From assembly GCA_947579665.1 (NCBI GenBank), contig CANPUZ010000059.1, positions 372,001 through 436,000 of the forward strand: a stretch of DNA of 64,000 nt, read 5' to 3'. Positions within the stretch are counted from its first letter, which is position 1. Every line of letters begins with the position of its first letter. Below, piece by piece: positions 10,657 to 23,095 of this stretch. The notes under the pieces are model-generated. The model was not told the DNA's origin. It worked only from the letters and a program-made list of their open reading frames with translations, and made no database searches. The position numbers and the translations under genes were made by a program. This DNA is from Sympetrum striolatum (lineage: Eukaryota > Arthropoda > Insecta > Odonata > Libellulidae).

Positions 10657-10917
10657 ATGTTCGCCCCTCCATTTGCCAAGTCTCCGATGGCTAAGCTGAC
10701 GAGCCTCAAGTCCACTCTGAGTTCACGATCGAGAGAAGAGCCAGAAAAGGGGCTGTCTCCTACTAAGCAGAAGCCTAAACCATGCTGGAGACAAGACCTC
10801 AGCAAAGTACCCACTTCTGCAAGGAAGAGCCTTCAAGAAAACACATCTGTGCAATCGCATACTGCGAGGGGAACCATCTCTGCTCTCTTCTTCGGCTGCA
10901 AAGGGGGACTTATGTAG
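10657..10917 (+). other. GC-rich open frame of unknown nature
   Basis: An 86-codon frame rich in S, K, P and R, ending in a TAG, in a block clearly higher in G+C than its flanks. I recognise no domain, and no splice context singles it out. It could be a captured exon or part of the neighbouring repeat. Confidence 0.2.
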
Positions 10918-10919
10918 TC

Positions 10920-11478
10920 TAATTGTTTTACCTGTTGGAATACTGTGTTTAAGAAGGCAGCTATTTGTTACCAGAAGCATTAATTACTTGTTTTGCAGGT
11001 GTATTTATCTTCCAGATATCATTTTTTGGTATGTCAGCTCTAGATGTAACACGCATATTCCTGTGAAATGGTTTTGTGTATAATTTTGTATTTATTGATA
11101 TACTAGCGGACATGCAAATCTTTACACCTGGCTAGTTCAGGGCTTTCATACTTAATTCCTGTAAGATACTTCCTTGTGATGATTTTCAGACTTTTAGAGG
11201 AAGGATTTCCGATTCATCAATCAATACTCCATCCAATGTTCTCAAAAGCTTTCTTGTCAAATAGGTTCTTCTTGTTTGGTGTCTGTAACAGTTTTGACAT
11301 TCAAAATTCATGTATGTGTTTCATTTCCACTATAGAGTAATACCGGGGCTTTATACTTTTTGTTTTACGTTCATTTAAATTATCCACCATCACTTTTACT
11401 TCATATTTCTCAACATAAAAGTCTTAAATCCTTTGCAAGATGTATTCCATCACATTGGTGGAAGAATCTTAAAGTAAT
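10920..11478. other. No gene seen; minus strand looks like decayed coding sequence
   Basis: Minus-strand translation contains short protein-like runs such as FENIGWSID and ESEILPLK in shifting frames, and similar runs continue into the duplicated block at 11,479-12,068 (FSLINQMKEQSFLQLLEDL). The parent family is not identified. Confidence 0.3.
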
Positions 11479-12068
11479 ACACTTCTTCTGTCTGTAGTTT
11501 TATAAATTCTGCTAGCATTATCTAAAGTTAAATTTTCCAACAGTTGCAAAAAGCTCTGCTCTTTCATTTGGTTAATTAGTGAAAAATAGGGGACAATAGC
11601 TCATAATTGCAGGCATTCAAGTCTCTTCTCACAGCTGTTGAAGTCCCCAAAAAGTAATAATGTATTTATTCTCATAAGCCTCAGGGTTTTTGCTGGGTGT
11701 TGTAGAGTTTATATAATTAAATTTATCAGAAAGTATATATCAGGGTTTTGTTTGAAGGTGATTTAGGGTAAACTATTTCTGTGAATGGTTAAATATCTTT
11801 CTGCGTATCTTCGATCGAAATCTTCATCGCATTGACTAAGGGAAAAGGAAACAATACAATTGTGAGCTTACGCAAAGGTTGAATATCTCGAGTTCTGTCT
11901 GGGAAATGTTGAAATCTTTCATTCACACAGTCATTCAACTAAGAGTAAGTAAGAGTTGGCATTTTCTTTCCTCAGCTTCCAAAACTAGTTTTCACTTTGC
12001 AAACGCTGTTTGAAATACACTTAACGCTTGTTCTTAAGTCTTAACCAAAAGCTGTGAGTAGTGCATGA
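11479..12068. repeat. Segmental duplicate, copy 2, left block
   Basis: Matches 1-590 with few differences. The match stops at about 12,068 and resumes only at 17,713. The sequence in between (ZAD exons, non-LTR element, Tigger C-terminal part) is absent from copy 1. Confidence 0.9.
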
Positions 12069-13623
12069 AACAGGCAAACTGCTTAAGTGACACAGTACGA
12101 TTCCAAATGACCAAAAAGACTTTTCTGTGGGTGATGACATGAGATGAAATTAGTTTTGTACCACTAAATTTTCCAAGCAAAAAATGGCTTTTGCCTGAAA
12201 GTCTTAACCTTGTAGGGTGTCATGCAAAGTTGCAAATCACCTGTAAAATATTCCTCAGATGTCCTGAACTATGATTGTTCCCAAATAGCAGAAAGTTGGA
12301 CGATTTGTACTGGAGTTGTGTGCAAATATCTGCCAATGCTTGTCAGTCCACATTGGTGCGAATATCTACCAATGTTTTGGAGTTTAAATATGGCAATCTG
12401 CAGTGGTACAAAATGTTATCTTTGTTGCCAGGATCAGCACGTATGAGTTCGCTGCAGTTGTATGTGAATGCATATGTTTGTCTGCCTAAATTGGCGAGTG
12501 AAAATGATTGGGAATGCACGAGTGCATGTTTTTGCAAACATGGCATACTCATTTATTTGTTGTGTTGTTTTTTCCTTCTTTAAATTTACTAATTATTTTT
12601 GTGTTTACAATGGACGAAGCCATTTTCGTTGGTGGAATTCTGGCTAGTCGCTGACTTGTTTTGAATTAAACTGTAGACTCTAACCGAGGATGAGATTAAT
12701 AAAGTGAATTTTGTGACCAATACTCCAATTGCAATCAGTCATTCAACAATTGTTTACGATTTAATTCTGTAAAAATTTTGTCTGCAATCGATCAAACGGA
12801 AGTTTGTGTGCATTTCTTATTCCAGAGACGTTTATAGTCGTCCAGAGTATCATTTTAATGTGCAGGAATTAAATTAATTTACAGAGTTATGGCTGGAAAA
12901 CAGAATTTATTCAAAAGTAACTATGCGAAGTGTCAAAGTTCGCACAAATAGAATACACTTTTAAACTTTTGGCTTGCTTATTTCGATTCTAGCACATGGT
13001 ACGAAGTTATCTATATTAGAATAAGTGGTAAATAAAAAATAAAGAAAGCTTGGAAGGTTAGAAGTTGAAATTTAAATTGAATTGATTTCAATTGATCGCA
13101 GAAAGATAAGCTATCCGTAAAAAAATGGAAGAACATAATATCCTATTAACTTTCTGTTTACTGTGGTATGACCATGGAGGAAGGATAATATATTATTGTT
13201 CAAAGATCATACTTCGAAGAAAAATCCCGCACAGACCTATCAATCCTTATTGGTGATCGGCGAGATTGGCGAGAAAAAAAAACAAGAAAAAAGCAGCTGA
13301 CGAAGCCAATTGACAACGTTCCTGGCGCTAAAGTACAGCTGATTTACGGAAGATAATATTTGGATAACAACGACTTAGGGTGTAAATTGCTTAAATATTC
13401 ATAAGATAAATTAAGTGTAGGCGATAGCTCTAGAATAATACATTGTATTTTTTAATAAATAACGGAAGCAGCAATCGAATTCCTTCACTCAATTTACTAT
13501 AAGCTTCATCGGTAAGTATGCTTACGATGTTATGCATGAATTCGTTGGAATTGTGATAGTTAATGCCACTTCTTTGCATCATAGTTCTTGCGTTGTGACT
13601 CATATGCTGTTAATCTCACAAAA
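12069..13623. other. Upstream region of ZAD pseudogene; no gene seen
   Basis: No recognisable coding sequence. It should contain the original promoter and 5' untranslated region of the ZAD gene starting at 13,624, but I cannot place a transcription start. Confidence 0.4.
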
Positions 13624-14857
13624 ATGGGCGAAATAAGGCTGGACTACAGCTGTAGGCTGTGTTTGAAGGAAGGATTTTCACTTACAAACATATTCTCGCA
13701 CCGTTCTGTAGCTGTAGATCCTTTATATCGGATTCTTAATTTCATTTACGAGATGAAGGTACTCGTGTGAATTTATTTCCCATATTTTTGTAACAATGTG
13801 ATTGGAGAAACTAAATTCTAGCTCTTTATTTTGTTATCTTTTCCATTTGGAATTGTCGTTGAAATCTTACGTACAATAATCAACTGCTTTGTAACATACA
13901 ACGAAGATTGTGTTTGCAAGTTACACAAAAATTATTGTTGAGTACAGCGCGGTGGTGAACTAACAATTCGCAAGTAATATTTCATTCAAAACTAGTTTAT
14001 TTTCATTACTCTAAACTGTCAGTTGTTGTTGTTAATCTGTTATGAAATATTATATTTTTATGATGTAGATCTTCGAGAACGATGGTCTTCCGTCTCAAAT
14101 CTGCTCCCCTTGCATGTGGAGAATGATAGAGTTCGAAGCATGCAAAAGAAACGTCCATTCTGCTGAAGCTGCAATTATGAGATTGTTAAACCAAACAAGA
14201 CCTGTAAGTAGTCTCCTTCATAACTTTATAATTTTATTTATGTAAATATCCGTGATCATTCACGCTCCTTGATTTTATGTTCGATGTTGTTAATTTTTAA
14301 TGGGAAATTGCTTTTGAGCATCCGGACGAAGCTCAGAACAATAGTTTAGTAATGAAGACTGAAGATAAATGTTATATAATATGTCCTAATGTCCTAATGT
14401 TGTGCGTACGTCTCATAGAATTAAATTACTAATAGCAAGCACTAAAGATGCCTATGTTGTTGTTGTTTAATTTATGTTATTATTAATGAGATGTAAGTTA
14501 TTAGATTTATAGGATCAAAACTAGTTTGGTTGGCATATTGTGGCACGATAAGTGTTTAATCATTTACTGAGTTTTTTACAGTTATATCAATTACTAAACT
14601 TTGCTTGAGAAATATAAATGAATTAAATTTATTTTCTAGGTTATCATTTAATGAGAAATTGAGATTGTGGAGTGGCAGATGCCGGAAGAGGTGATAAGAG
14701 AGGATATGGAAATTGAGGTTGGTGTTATATTTAGTTACTTTTGGTAGTGAAATGTTATTTACTTAATTTTATATATTAAAAATACGGTGCATTTACTTCA
14801 TGGACAAGGCAATAGAAACCCTGTGAATATTGATAATGGGTCATGTTCATCAAAAGT
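13624..14857 (+). pseudogene. ZAD zinc-finger gene A, 5' part (decayed)
   Basis: Exon 1 (13,624-13,758, 45 codons, donor GT at 13,759) starts MGEIRLDYSCRLCLKEG and holds the first CxxC pair of the ZAD. Exon 2 (14,069-14,203, 45 codons, preceded by TAG, donor GTAAGT) holds the second pair, ICSPCMWRMIEFEACKRNVH. The ZAD binds one zinc with four cysteines and dimerises transcription factors. The start is set by alignment to the paralogues at 59,626 and 58,567 (MSEI.., MGKI..). A later exon at 14,640-14,717 (VEWQMPEEVIRED) matches exon 4 of the minus-strand paralogue but has TAA and TGA at codons 4 and 5. A degenerate exon-5 homologue lies near 14,780-14,857 (NIDNGSCSS). No 69-bp exon-3 homologue is certain. 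Hence a pseudogene, or a gene using only its first exons. Confidence 0.75.
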
Positions 14858-15197
14858 GAGGAGCCTTGCATTTTTTCGTAATTCATAATTATTATAGGTG
14901 TTAGAAAATTTTTTTTTCCAAAATTTTTTGATTTGAAAACCATATTGTGGTGTTTTGTGTTTTTATTATGTTTCCTAAATTTAATGATACTAATTTTCAC
15001 TGTCTCATTTAAGCAAAGGAATGATATTAGGCAGACTTTAGCAAACGCATTGAAAATATTATAAACTGTAAATTATACAAAATATTGAATTAAGTTTATT
15101 TAAAACTGCTGTTTACACCTAAGGAAAATGCTTTCACAGCTGCAAATGATCAAAACATTATATTTTTATTAAAACATATTGACGTGATAGATGTTAG
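14541..15197 (+). repeat. Tandem segmental duplication of ZAD locus, unit 1 segment
   Basis: Matches 20,401-21,064 closely, including the exon-4 and exon-5 homologues and their introns. The match ends at 15,197, exactly where retrotransposon coding sequence begins. The left breakpoint at about 14,541 corresponds to the abrupt end of the zinc-finger exon at about 20,396 in the other copy. Confidence 0.85.
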
Positions 15198-16720
15198 GAA
15201 AACCTACTTCCCCTTCTGATTTCCGACCAATTTCCATTCTCTGTTCCCTTTCTAAAACCCTCGAAAGAATAGTTTTCAATCAAGTTTCCGATTATTAAAA
15301 AAAAAAACAAAGAAAATTTACCAATTCCAATCAGGTTTCCGCCGTGGTTTTAGTACTCAATCTGGTCTAATAAAAGTAACAGATGATATTCGTTTTGCCA
15401 CTGATAATAATTTATTCACCGTTCTGGTCCTGTTCGACTTTTGTAAAGCCTTTGATCGTGTCAACCACTTACTTTTACTAAGTAGATTGAAAGAACTAAA
15501 TTTTTCTACCAATGTTTTGAATTGGTTCTGGTCCTACTAAGATGGTAGGAGCCAGGCAGTTATGGGATTCGGCAATGACTTGTCATCGTGGCTACCTATT
15601 TCTAGTGGAGTATCACAGGGATCAGTTTTGGGACCTCTTTTGTTTTTGTTATACATTCTTAATATTTCAGACAGTATTAAGCACTGTAAATATATGCTCT
15701 ACACGGATGACTTACAAATCTATCTTCATTCGACCCTGGATGACTTGCCTGCCACAATAGCTGCCATCCACTTAGACATCCAATCATTATGTGCGTGGGC
15801 AAACAACAACAACCTTCTATTAAATCCCAGTAAGACGCAAACCATAATCTTCGGAAACTCTAGGTCTCTAAGAAATATTGATTTCGCTAATATCCCCAAT
15901 ATTATTATAGATGGTTCTGTTGTCCCTTTTAGAAATTCTGTCCGAAATCTTGGCCTCACTCTTACTAACACTATCTCGTGGAATTTTTTAGTCTTTGAAA
16001 TTTCAAATAAAGTAAATAAAACCTGGTATCAGTTAAAACTACACAAGAATAATCTACCTGTAGCAACCTGTAAAATGCTAGTCTCCACCCTTATCCTACC
16101 GGCATTTGACTACTGCTCTCTTGTATATGACGACCTGACCGCAGAGCAAGACCTTAATTTACTCCGTCTTCTCAACAACTGTATTAGATTTATTTCTAAT
16201 CTTCGTAAAATCGAACATATCTCCAGTCATTGCCGTGAATTGAAGTGGTTAAAACCAAATATAAGAAGAAAATATATTCTTGGTTCATTCTTGTTTACTG
16301 TTTTTCACGAATCTCAACCACAGTATATTTATGACCTGTTTACATACAAACAATCTGTATCCTCTAAATCTACCTGGTCTGGCCCAAACCATCTTGTTTG
16401 CCCAATTCCTCGCACCAACGTCTATCTAAAATCCTTCCTGCTCGTTGCCTCTAAATTTTGGAACACATTATCTGTACAAATTAAAAACTCCAACTCGTTG
16501 TTTTCTTTTAAAGAAAAATTATATAATTATCTTTTGGTTACGTACAATTAATTGTTTGTTAAATTATAGCCTTGGTTAATTTTCTTATTTATAATTTTGT
16601 TATTAATTAATTTTTTTACTATTCATGAAATACTGTATGAGCAGATATTCTTGTTGTACTTTCTTTCTGCTCTTATGGGAAATATTTATCCCAGAGCATA
16701 ATAAAATTATTATTATATTC
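15198..16720 (+). mobile_element. 5'-truncated non-LTR retrotransposon (reverse transcriptase)
   Basis: Reverse-transcriptase motifs in order: SDFRPISILCSLSKTLER (about 15,215-15,265), QSGFRRGFSTQSGL after a frameshift (about 15,325), FDFCKAFDRVNH (about 15,435), SGVSQGSVLGPLLFLLY (about 15,602) and YTDDLQIYL (about 15,702; the catalytic motif is usually YADD). The C-terminal region ends in FKEKLYNYLL at about 16,530. The longest frame is 15,562-16,551 (329 codons); a stop and a frameshift lie upstream. The 3' end has an AATAAAATTATTATTAT-type tail. The style is that of jockey/CR1-related clades. No endonuclease or ORF1 is present, so this is a dead, 5'-truncated copy. Confidence 0.85.
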
Positions 16721-16734
16721 TATTCTACTCTCGA

Positions 16735-18711
16735 TATCCAACTTTTCGCTGCTGTCATTCTTTTGCTGCTCTACTAGTTGATCGTCTGTCAGCAAACCAC
16801 AAACAGCAGTTTCTGCATCTACAACAATAAATCATCAAAGGAGCAGTTTATGTCCAATGTGCTGGACACAGTTCTCCAGCTTTCAGGCACTAACTCCGAA
16901 TTCAGCTCAGCAGATCCATCCACAGAATCATATTCAGTAATTCTTGCAAACCCGAATGTTTGAAACACTTATTCATACTTTCTGTAGATATTTTCCCCAG
17001 GCCAATATAAACCAATGGATTGCCTCCAGGACATTCCGATTGGTGCGTGTTTCTTTGACATTAACTTCCTCAATAACGTTTTGACGAGGAGTAATCTAAA
17101 TTGTTGCTTTATACCTCAACTAATGCCCTGATCTAATGTCTAAAACAAACTTTTCCTGTTAGGGGGAAAGAACACAAGCTCTATGTTCGTCAATATAATG
17201 ATGGGGTGGGCCGGACAGCAATCCACGAACAGGACAATTTTTCTACATCTCCCTCCAACTTTGGCATCAAAAGCCTTTAGCCACTGTGTAAAAATCTGTC
17301 CTGTCCTTTGCCGTTGTACTCGTAAGTACAGGGAATATTTTGCTGACCACAAAAAGCTTGGGGACGCATGGATTTTCCAGTAGTTAATGGTTTTAGTTTA
17401 TCACATCCAGTCATGTTCGTGCAGAGGAGAACTGTAAGCCTCTCCTTACTCCTTTTTCTACCTTTGCAGCGGTCGCCCTTAACAGACAAAGTTTTTTCCA
17501 TCAGTAAATTGTAAAACAGTGCTGTGTCATCCTCATGTATATGTCCTAATTATGTGGAGATTAAAAACTGTTTTTCACACGAAGTACAAGGCCTATCTTA
17601 CAATTTATAGTATTGAAACAATAATTTGCTTTTTGCATTACTTACCTTTTCTTCGTATCTTTCAAGGATTGACTTGAGAATTGGAAGCAAGTCATGTACT
17701 GCTTGCACATTTATTTCACTGGATTTACCGCTAATTATGTGGAGTGATATTCCTCTTCTTCCTTTAAATCAATTTAGCCAACCATCTATGCGATAGAAAT
17801 TTTCAAGTTTCATGCTCTTCAGCTTTCGCTGTTCTGCTGATTGGAATTCCTAGAGATCATTGCTGGGGGAACCATTCAAATAGAATGGACTCGAACTCTG
17901 TATTATCCACAGGTTGTAGTTTTTTGGACCCTCCTGGAGTATTTTTCCTCAGGAATGCAGACTCTATTTTTTCTTTGTTCTTCAAAATCTTAAATAGAAA
18001 CAACGATGATAGCCCATACCGTCTGCGGGTTTTAGATTTACTCGCAGTTTCTCTTTTGCACAATTTCAAATTTCTTTGCTAAACCTAAAGCCTTTCTTTT
18101 ACCCTCCATCACAGAACTGTCACACTAGACACCCGTTTTTGGAAAGCTCTGAACGGACTCGCGTCTAATGATTGAATGATGGAAGAGCGATAACCATCAT
18201 GTGGAAAGGCACCCCTAATTCATATCGAATTTCTTTCTCAAGATATTTTTCATTCACATGCTTTGTAACTAATGACAGTGGCGCAAGGGAGAGGTTACTG
18301 TGGAAATCCGAAACAGCTCTGCTTTTATCTTTTATATCCCCTCCCATTAGACAATTTGAAGCCAAGTTTCTAATGAAAACAAATCTCACAGGTAGATGCC
18401 AATAAAATGGGAACTCGATTCAAACTGCTGACTAGAGGGGTCATCACCGAAAAAGAAACAAGAAACAAGGGGATAAGATATAGGAGATGTGAGGCACAGA
18501 GGGGATAGTGAAACTGGTGAGACATCTTTGATTACGAGATATGCTACCTGCAAGGTGGCCCTCGTTATAACGATACCTCAGATTTCGATCAGTCGTTATA
18601 ATGGAAGTAACTCCCTATCCTTTTTGCTGTGAGACAGAAAATGTTCAATGAATCACTCGCTATAACGCAACCCTCGTTATATGCTGTACTCCTTATAACG
18701 GACTTCTACTG
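16735..18711 (-). mobile_element. Tigger/pogo-type DNA transposon 2 (decayed)
   Basis: Minus strand. The terminal repeat is at about 18,665-18,711 (CAGTAGAAGTCCGTTATAAG read on the minus strand, flanked by TA). Transposase pieces run from 18,069 down: a helix-turn-helix ending ILKNKEKIESAF (17,857-18,069), a Tc5-type segment around GWLN.FKGRRGI (about 17,780), DDE sequence RLTVLLCTNMTGCDKLKPL (17,410-17,450), VLFVDCCPAHP and ELVFFPPNRKS (17,150-17,250), and a C-terminal CGLLTDDQLVEQ near 16,770. Many frameshifts. The other terminal repeat is not seen; the element probably ended where the non-LTR element now lies. Confidence 0.7.
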
Positions 18712-19577
18712 TAAATTCAAAATTAACATCAGAAAGAAGTTTTCTTATATCAGGACCAATGAAGATACCCTCTTTGATTGTTTCTTTACTGATGACTGGG
18801 AATCGATGATACAGCTACTGAAAGGATTTACCTTTATTGTTAGGGGCCTTGATGAATTGCTTTTTAAGCCCAAGTTTGATATGAAACAGAGATAAAGTAT
18901 GTTTGGGTGTCAACAAAAGTTTTTTGTTATATGTTTTTCGAGCCTACAATCCAATGTCTACCTGGTCATTCTCTCTGGGCCCAGTGATGTAACCTTGCTC
19001 AACTGTTCCACTCACACAGAAAGCAGGAGTGCTTTGTGTAACCTGTTTAAACCTAACAAAATACCTATCACTTTAAAATCACCAGACACTTGCCACTAGT
19101 GTTTCTGGTACTTCAATTTACACAACATCAGCACAGCTGATTGTTAATTGGTCACCTAATTATTGCTAAAATTATAAACCATTACCAACAAATATGGAAT
19201 GATTCGAAGAAGCATTTTTACGAACCATCACTCATCATAGTTTTAGTGAGGCTCTCTGTCATCAAAGTTCATTTGGTTGAAATAAGGTTATTCTATCGGA
19301 TATCGGGTGAAATAATGGAAATATTGCCCTTATGCCTATCAGTGAATAACAGGGAAAATATATATCAAAAGAAATAAAAATAAGATATGAGAATTACTAG
19401 AAACAACGGGTTATTCCTTACAGATTTGGTCTAGCGTGGGTGTGTAATATGGGGTTGCCTATACTCAGATTGTCAATTAATTATTGCAACAAAACTAAGG
19501 CTCATTAAGGCGAATGGCAATACACTTTTTCATTACTCTACTTCCTGCATCACCACAAAAATTTCATCAAAATCCCC
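17713..19577. repeat. Segmental duplicate, copy 2, right block
   Basis: Matches 591-2,440 nearly base for base. It ends at 19,577 just inside what is gag coding sequence in copy 1. It contains the Tigger N-terminal fragment and the decayed HIKLGL-type fragment (18,712-19,250, minus strand). Confidence 0.9.
18712..19250 (-). pseudogene. Decayed repeat-associated protein fragment, second copy
   Basis: Counterpart of 1,590-2,115 with the same broken frames. This copy has about 14 extra bp near 18,815 that restore a slightly longer stretch of the HIKLGL-type reading. Family identity is from memory only. Confidence 0.4.
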
Positions 19578-20075
19578 GGACAAAAGTGAGAGTCTCCCCT
19601 TGTAAGAAGTACATTAGTGCCTGATGAAAAAACGTAACATGAGATTTAAAATAAAATAAGATGTGATATGGGAAAATATTATATGCCATTCTTTTTATGA
19701 CCTACTTCTACTGTATTATTGAATAGAATCTTTAGCCTATTTACGATTATGAAATGCTATAAAATTCAATATGTCTGTGAAATTTAAATTTTGAAGAATT
19801 GGGCAAAACAGAAGTTGAGGAATTGAATGAAGAAGTACTGAACCTTCTGAGCAATTGATATAAAATAACAATCGGTTCTCAGTTTATACGGTTGTCTTTG
19901 ATTCCTTGTCTATGGATGTCTGTTATGCCTTGAGAGTTTCACAATGTTTTCATTACCATTAATCAGCCGTTTTCTTTTGAATTATTATAATGAGAAGACT
20001 ATTTTCATTTTTAAGAAAGAAAATTACTTTAACTTGTTTCAAATTGGTACTTATTTAGACTATTTTTCATTTCAG
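19578..20075. other. Intron of ZAD unit 1; no separate gene
   Basis: 19,780-19,945 resembles the intron sequence at 43,316-43,510 and, inverted, 55,790-55,990, supporting common descent of the three ZAD loci. The polypyrimidine tract and TTTCAG acceptor end at 20,075. Confidence 0.6.
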
Positions 20076-20396
20076 CTCACTGGATCGACGGATATTAAGA
20101 ATTTCATACATTTGGAGGCATCAGAAGAATGTGTTAAGAATTCAATTGAGGGAGAGACCATTTCAAGTACTCAAGGTATCTCTGACGAAAACAGGGATAA
20201 GGGGATACCTTGGAATTATTTAAGAGGTGATATTCTACCAGAGGAGAAATCATTATCTGCTGAGCTGTCAAAAAGGATTCTTGATGATACAGAATCAGAA
20301 CTGTCTCATTTAAAACCCCCTCTTTCTAATAGGAAGTACGAGTTTGTTTGTGATATTTGTAAAAAAAATTGTGCAAGTAAGAAGAATTTGGGCAAC
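20076..20396 (+). pseudogene. ZAD-gene linker/zinc-finger exon, truncated (unit 1)
   Basis: The exon follows the acceptor TTTCAG (20,070-20,075). It encodes an acidic linker (about 80 residues with FIHLEASEECVKNSIEGE and DILPEEKSLSAELSKRIL) and then the start of a C2H2 finger, VCDICKKNCASKKNLGNHC. Compared with the paralogue at 47,068-47,598 the reading is lost right after GNH, where the sequence switches to intron sequence homologous to 14,541 onwards. The apparent last residues of the frame (to a stop at 20,418) are therefore intronic. This is the breakpoint of a tandem duplication. Confidence 0.75.
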
Positions 20397-20400
20397 CATT

Positions 20401-21064
20401 GTGGCACTATAAGTGTTTAATCGTTTACTGAGTTTTTTACAGTTATATCAATTACTAAACTTTGCTTGAGAAATATAAATGAATTATATTTATTTTCTAG
20501 GTTAACATTAAAGAATAAATTGCGATTGTGGAGTGGCAGTTGCCGGAAGAGGCGATAAGAAAGGAAATGGAAATTGAGGTTGGTGTTATATTTAGTTACT
20601 TTTGGTAGTGAAATGTTATTTACTTAAATTGGCATATTAAAAATACTGTACATTTACTTCATGGACAAGGCAATAGAAACCCTGTGAATATTGATAATGG
20701 GTCTTCTTCATCAAAAGTGGCAAACCTTGCATTTTTTCATAATTCATTATTATTATAGGTGTTAGAATTTTTTTTTTCCAAAATTTGTTGATTTGAAAAC
20801 CAAATTGTGGTGTTTTGTGTTTTTATTATGTTTCCTAAATTTAGTGATACTAATTTTCACAGTCTCATTTAAGCAAAAGAATAATATTAGGCAAACATCA
20901 GCAAAAGCATTGAAAATATTATAAACTGTAAATTATACAAAATATTGAATTAAGTTTATTTAAAACTGCTGTTTACGCCCAAGGAAAATGCTTTCACAGC
21001 TGCAAATGATCAAAACATTATATTTTCATTAAAACATATTGACACGAAAGATGTTAGGAAAAAC
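20401..21064 (+). repeat. Tandem segmental duplication of ZAD locus, unit 2 segment
   Basis: Second copy of 14,541-15,197. It contains an exon-4 homologue at 20,501-20,578 (78 bp; VEWQLPEEAIRKEMEIE, donor GTTGGT, with TAA at codon 6) and a degenerate exon-5 homologue ending near 20,719. Both stops differ in position from those of unit 1, so the copies decayed separately. Confidence 0.8.
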
Positions 21065-21444
21065 TAAACATTTTTCTTCGTGGAATTAGTCAAGATTTTG
21101 TGATAATCCATAATGGAAAAAAGTTTTGTGAATTTAGTGCAAAAGATCAAAGCTGAATTCCAGTAAGAAAAGATGTCAAGAGTGATAAAAAATATGAGAA
21201 AAATATGTAAATAATTCAATTATTATAAATTGTACATTTATTTAAATAATACCAAAATTACATTTCCCTCTCTTACTAATGATGCAAAAATCACCAAAAT
21301 CCGTGCTGCTTATTAAAACTGCCAAAATTATCGTTATTTGCTAAATTAGCCAAAATTCACGTTATTTGTAGGTTTTCTCACTTATTGCAAAAAACAAACT
21401 CCACTAATAATTATTGTGTTTACTCTAATTGAAAAATAAGAATA

Positions 21445-21748
21445 CAGTGGTACCTCGAGATACGAGTAGCTTGACATACGAGTTTTTTGAGATACGAGCC
21501 GGAGCTCGGGCCATATTTTCGTTCAAGATACGAGCCCAAATCCGAGATACAAGCCGTGTTTCCGGAGCGTCCCGCTAGTTATGGAAAATAAAGTAACCGA
21601 AAAAATCCCATATTTTGAAGCCAGGAAAAAAATACAGAAATAATAGAAAAACATGAGCGTGGCGTACGAGTGATTGAACTCGCTAAGATCCATGACCGTA
21701 GTACATCGACAATTTGTACGATATTGAAGCAGAAGGATGCCATCACGA
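21445..21748 (+). mobile_element. Tigger/pogo-type element 3, 5' end only
   Basis: Begins with CAGTGGTACCTCGAGATACG after TA, a classic Tigger-type terminal repeat; the motif recurs as ATACGAG nearby. The frame at about 21,640-21,745 reads EKHERGVRVIELAKIHDRST then STICTILKQKDAI, the N-terminal helix-turn-helix of Tigger transposases. The element stops there with no catalytic domain and no second terminal repeat. Confidence 0.7.
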
Positions 21749-21753
21749 GTGCT

Positions 21754-21828
21754 ACACCACACTTAAGAACTCACACAGAAGAGAAGCCCTTCAAATGTAA
21801 AGTCTGCTTCAAATGTTTTATTGATTAG
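21754..21828 (+). pseudogene. C2H2 zinc-finger remnant
   Basis: A 24-codon reading, HLRTHTEEKPFKCKVCFKCF, then a stop. It contains the end of one finger, a TGEKP-like linker (TEEKP) and the CxxC of the next. It directly abuts the Tigger fragment, so a zinc-finger exon of the ZAD cluster was probably cut here. Confidence 0.6.
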
Positions 21829-21829
21829 G

Positions 21830-23083
21830 ATCGTCTCTGTTTTTCTGCTGACTGAATCACAGTGCTGATAATTTTTTACTTTTTTAAATGATTTTTTCTT
21901 ATTGTGATATATGTTTTTGTGGTAAACAGTTCGAATAAATTTGATAGAGAGGAAGTTTCGTCTTGTTGATTATTTGTAATAGTGTAGGTTGAATATTTCT
22001 GAATTCTTTATTTTATCTGTAAATTCAGAAACAACAAAATTTTCAATATTTAAACGAAATGCAGGACCTAACATATTTGGCGACACATTATTCCATTATT
22101 TTAATGCATGATTATTATTTGCATTATTGTACGTTGAGAACATTTTAGGAGCTTCACAAAGGTTGACTTTTTGTAGGTATTATTAATAATACGACATTTA
22201 GTTTTTATATCAATGATTAAGTGAATTGTTTTATAAAAAGATTTATATTTGATCTATGTCCTTGCTAACCCAACCTGGACAACAGAAATTATTTCATGGT
22301 ACACCTTTTACATACATATATTTTTTTGGTGAGTCAAAAGATAACTTTTTCTTTTCTTCTTAACCTTAGAACCAGATAATATACCATAACCACTAGAACA
22401 TGGTTTCGACAAAAATATTCCTTGAGGGATTTCATTTTTTTTTTTTTACTGCCTCTTTACATTTTGTTTAAGAAATCAGTGCTGCAATAGAAGAAAGAAG
22501 AACTTAAATTCTTTTAGAATTTTAATTTTTTTAAATGTGCTTGCGTTCAATAGCAATATATTTTATTTACAATTTGAAATAGCATGCTGCCTGAAATGGG
22601 CAGTCTAATAATTTTCATCGACCCCTACAAATTCTACTTAATTAGATTAAGTGTAGCCATATTTCCCTAAATTTTAATTTATTTTCAATTGAAAAGGTTT
22701 AAAGTAAACAGATTATGGGACTAAAAACAGCAGTTGCTATAAATAATAATCTATATGTTGCTCGTCTCTATTTTGGATATGATACAGCACATCTGTTTTG
22801 CCCTCTTAATTTTTGGTCGTTATTGAATTACCAGCCCCATGGCTTCAAATTCAACTTTTTCAATTTTTCTGTATCTTACTTAAGAAGAAAAAGTACTTTT
22901 GCATACTGGGCCCATATGATACCTTTTCCATTTGTGTAGTTAAAATAGGATTACGCTAATCAGTTCGTTAGGTTTTTGTATAAACTGCATTATATATCAA
23001 AAATTCAAACTTTGTTATATCCTAAGATATCGTTAAATGTGAGTACGCCTCTTGTTTTATATTCCTAATAGCTGTTTTCAGTC
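21830..23083. other. No gene seen
   Basis: AT-rich sequence with no recognisable coding content. It presumably belongs to an intron of the duplicated ZAD unit. Confidence 0.5.
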
Positions 23084-23095
23084 ATCTCTTTGAGT

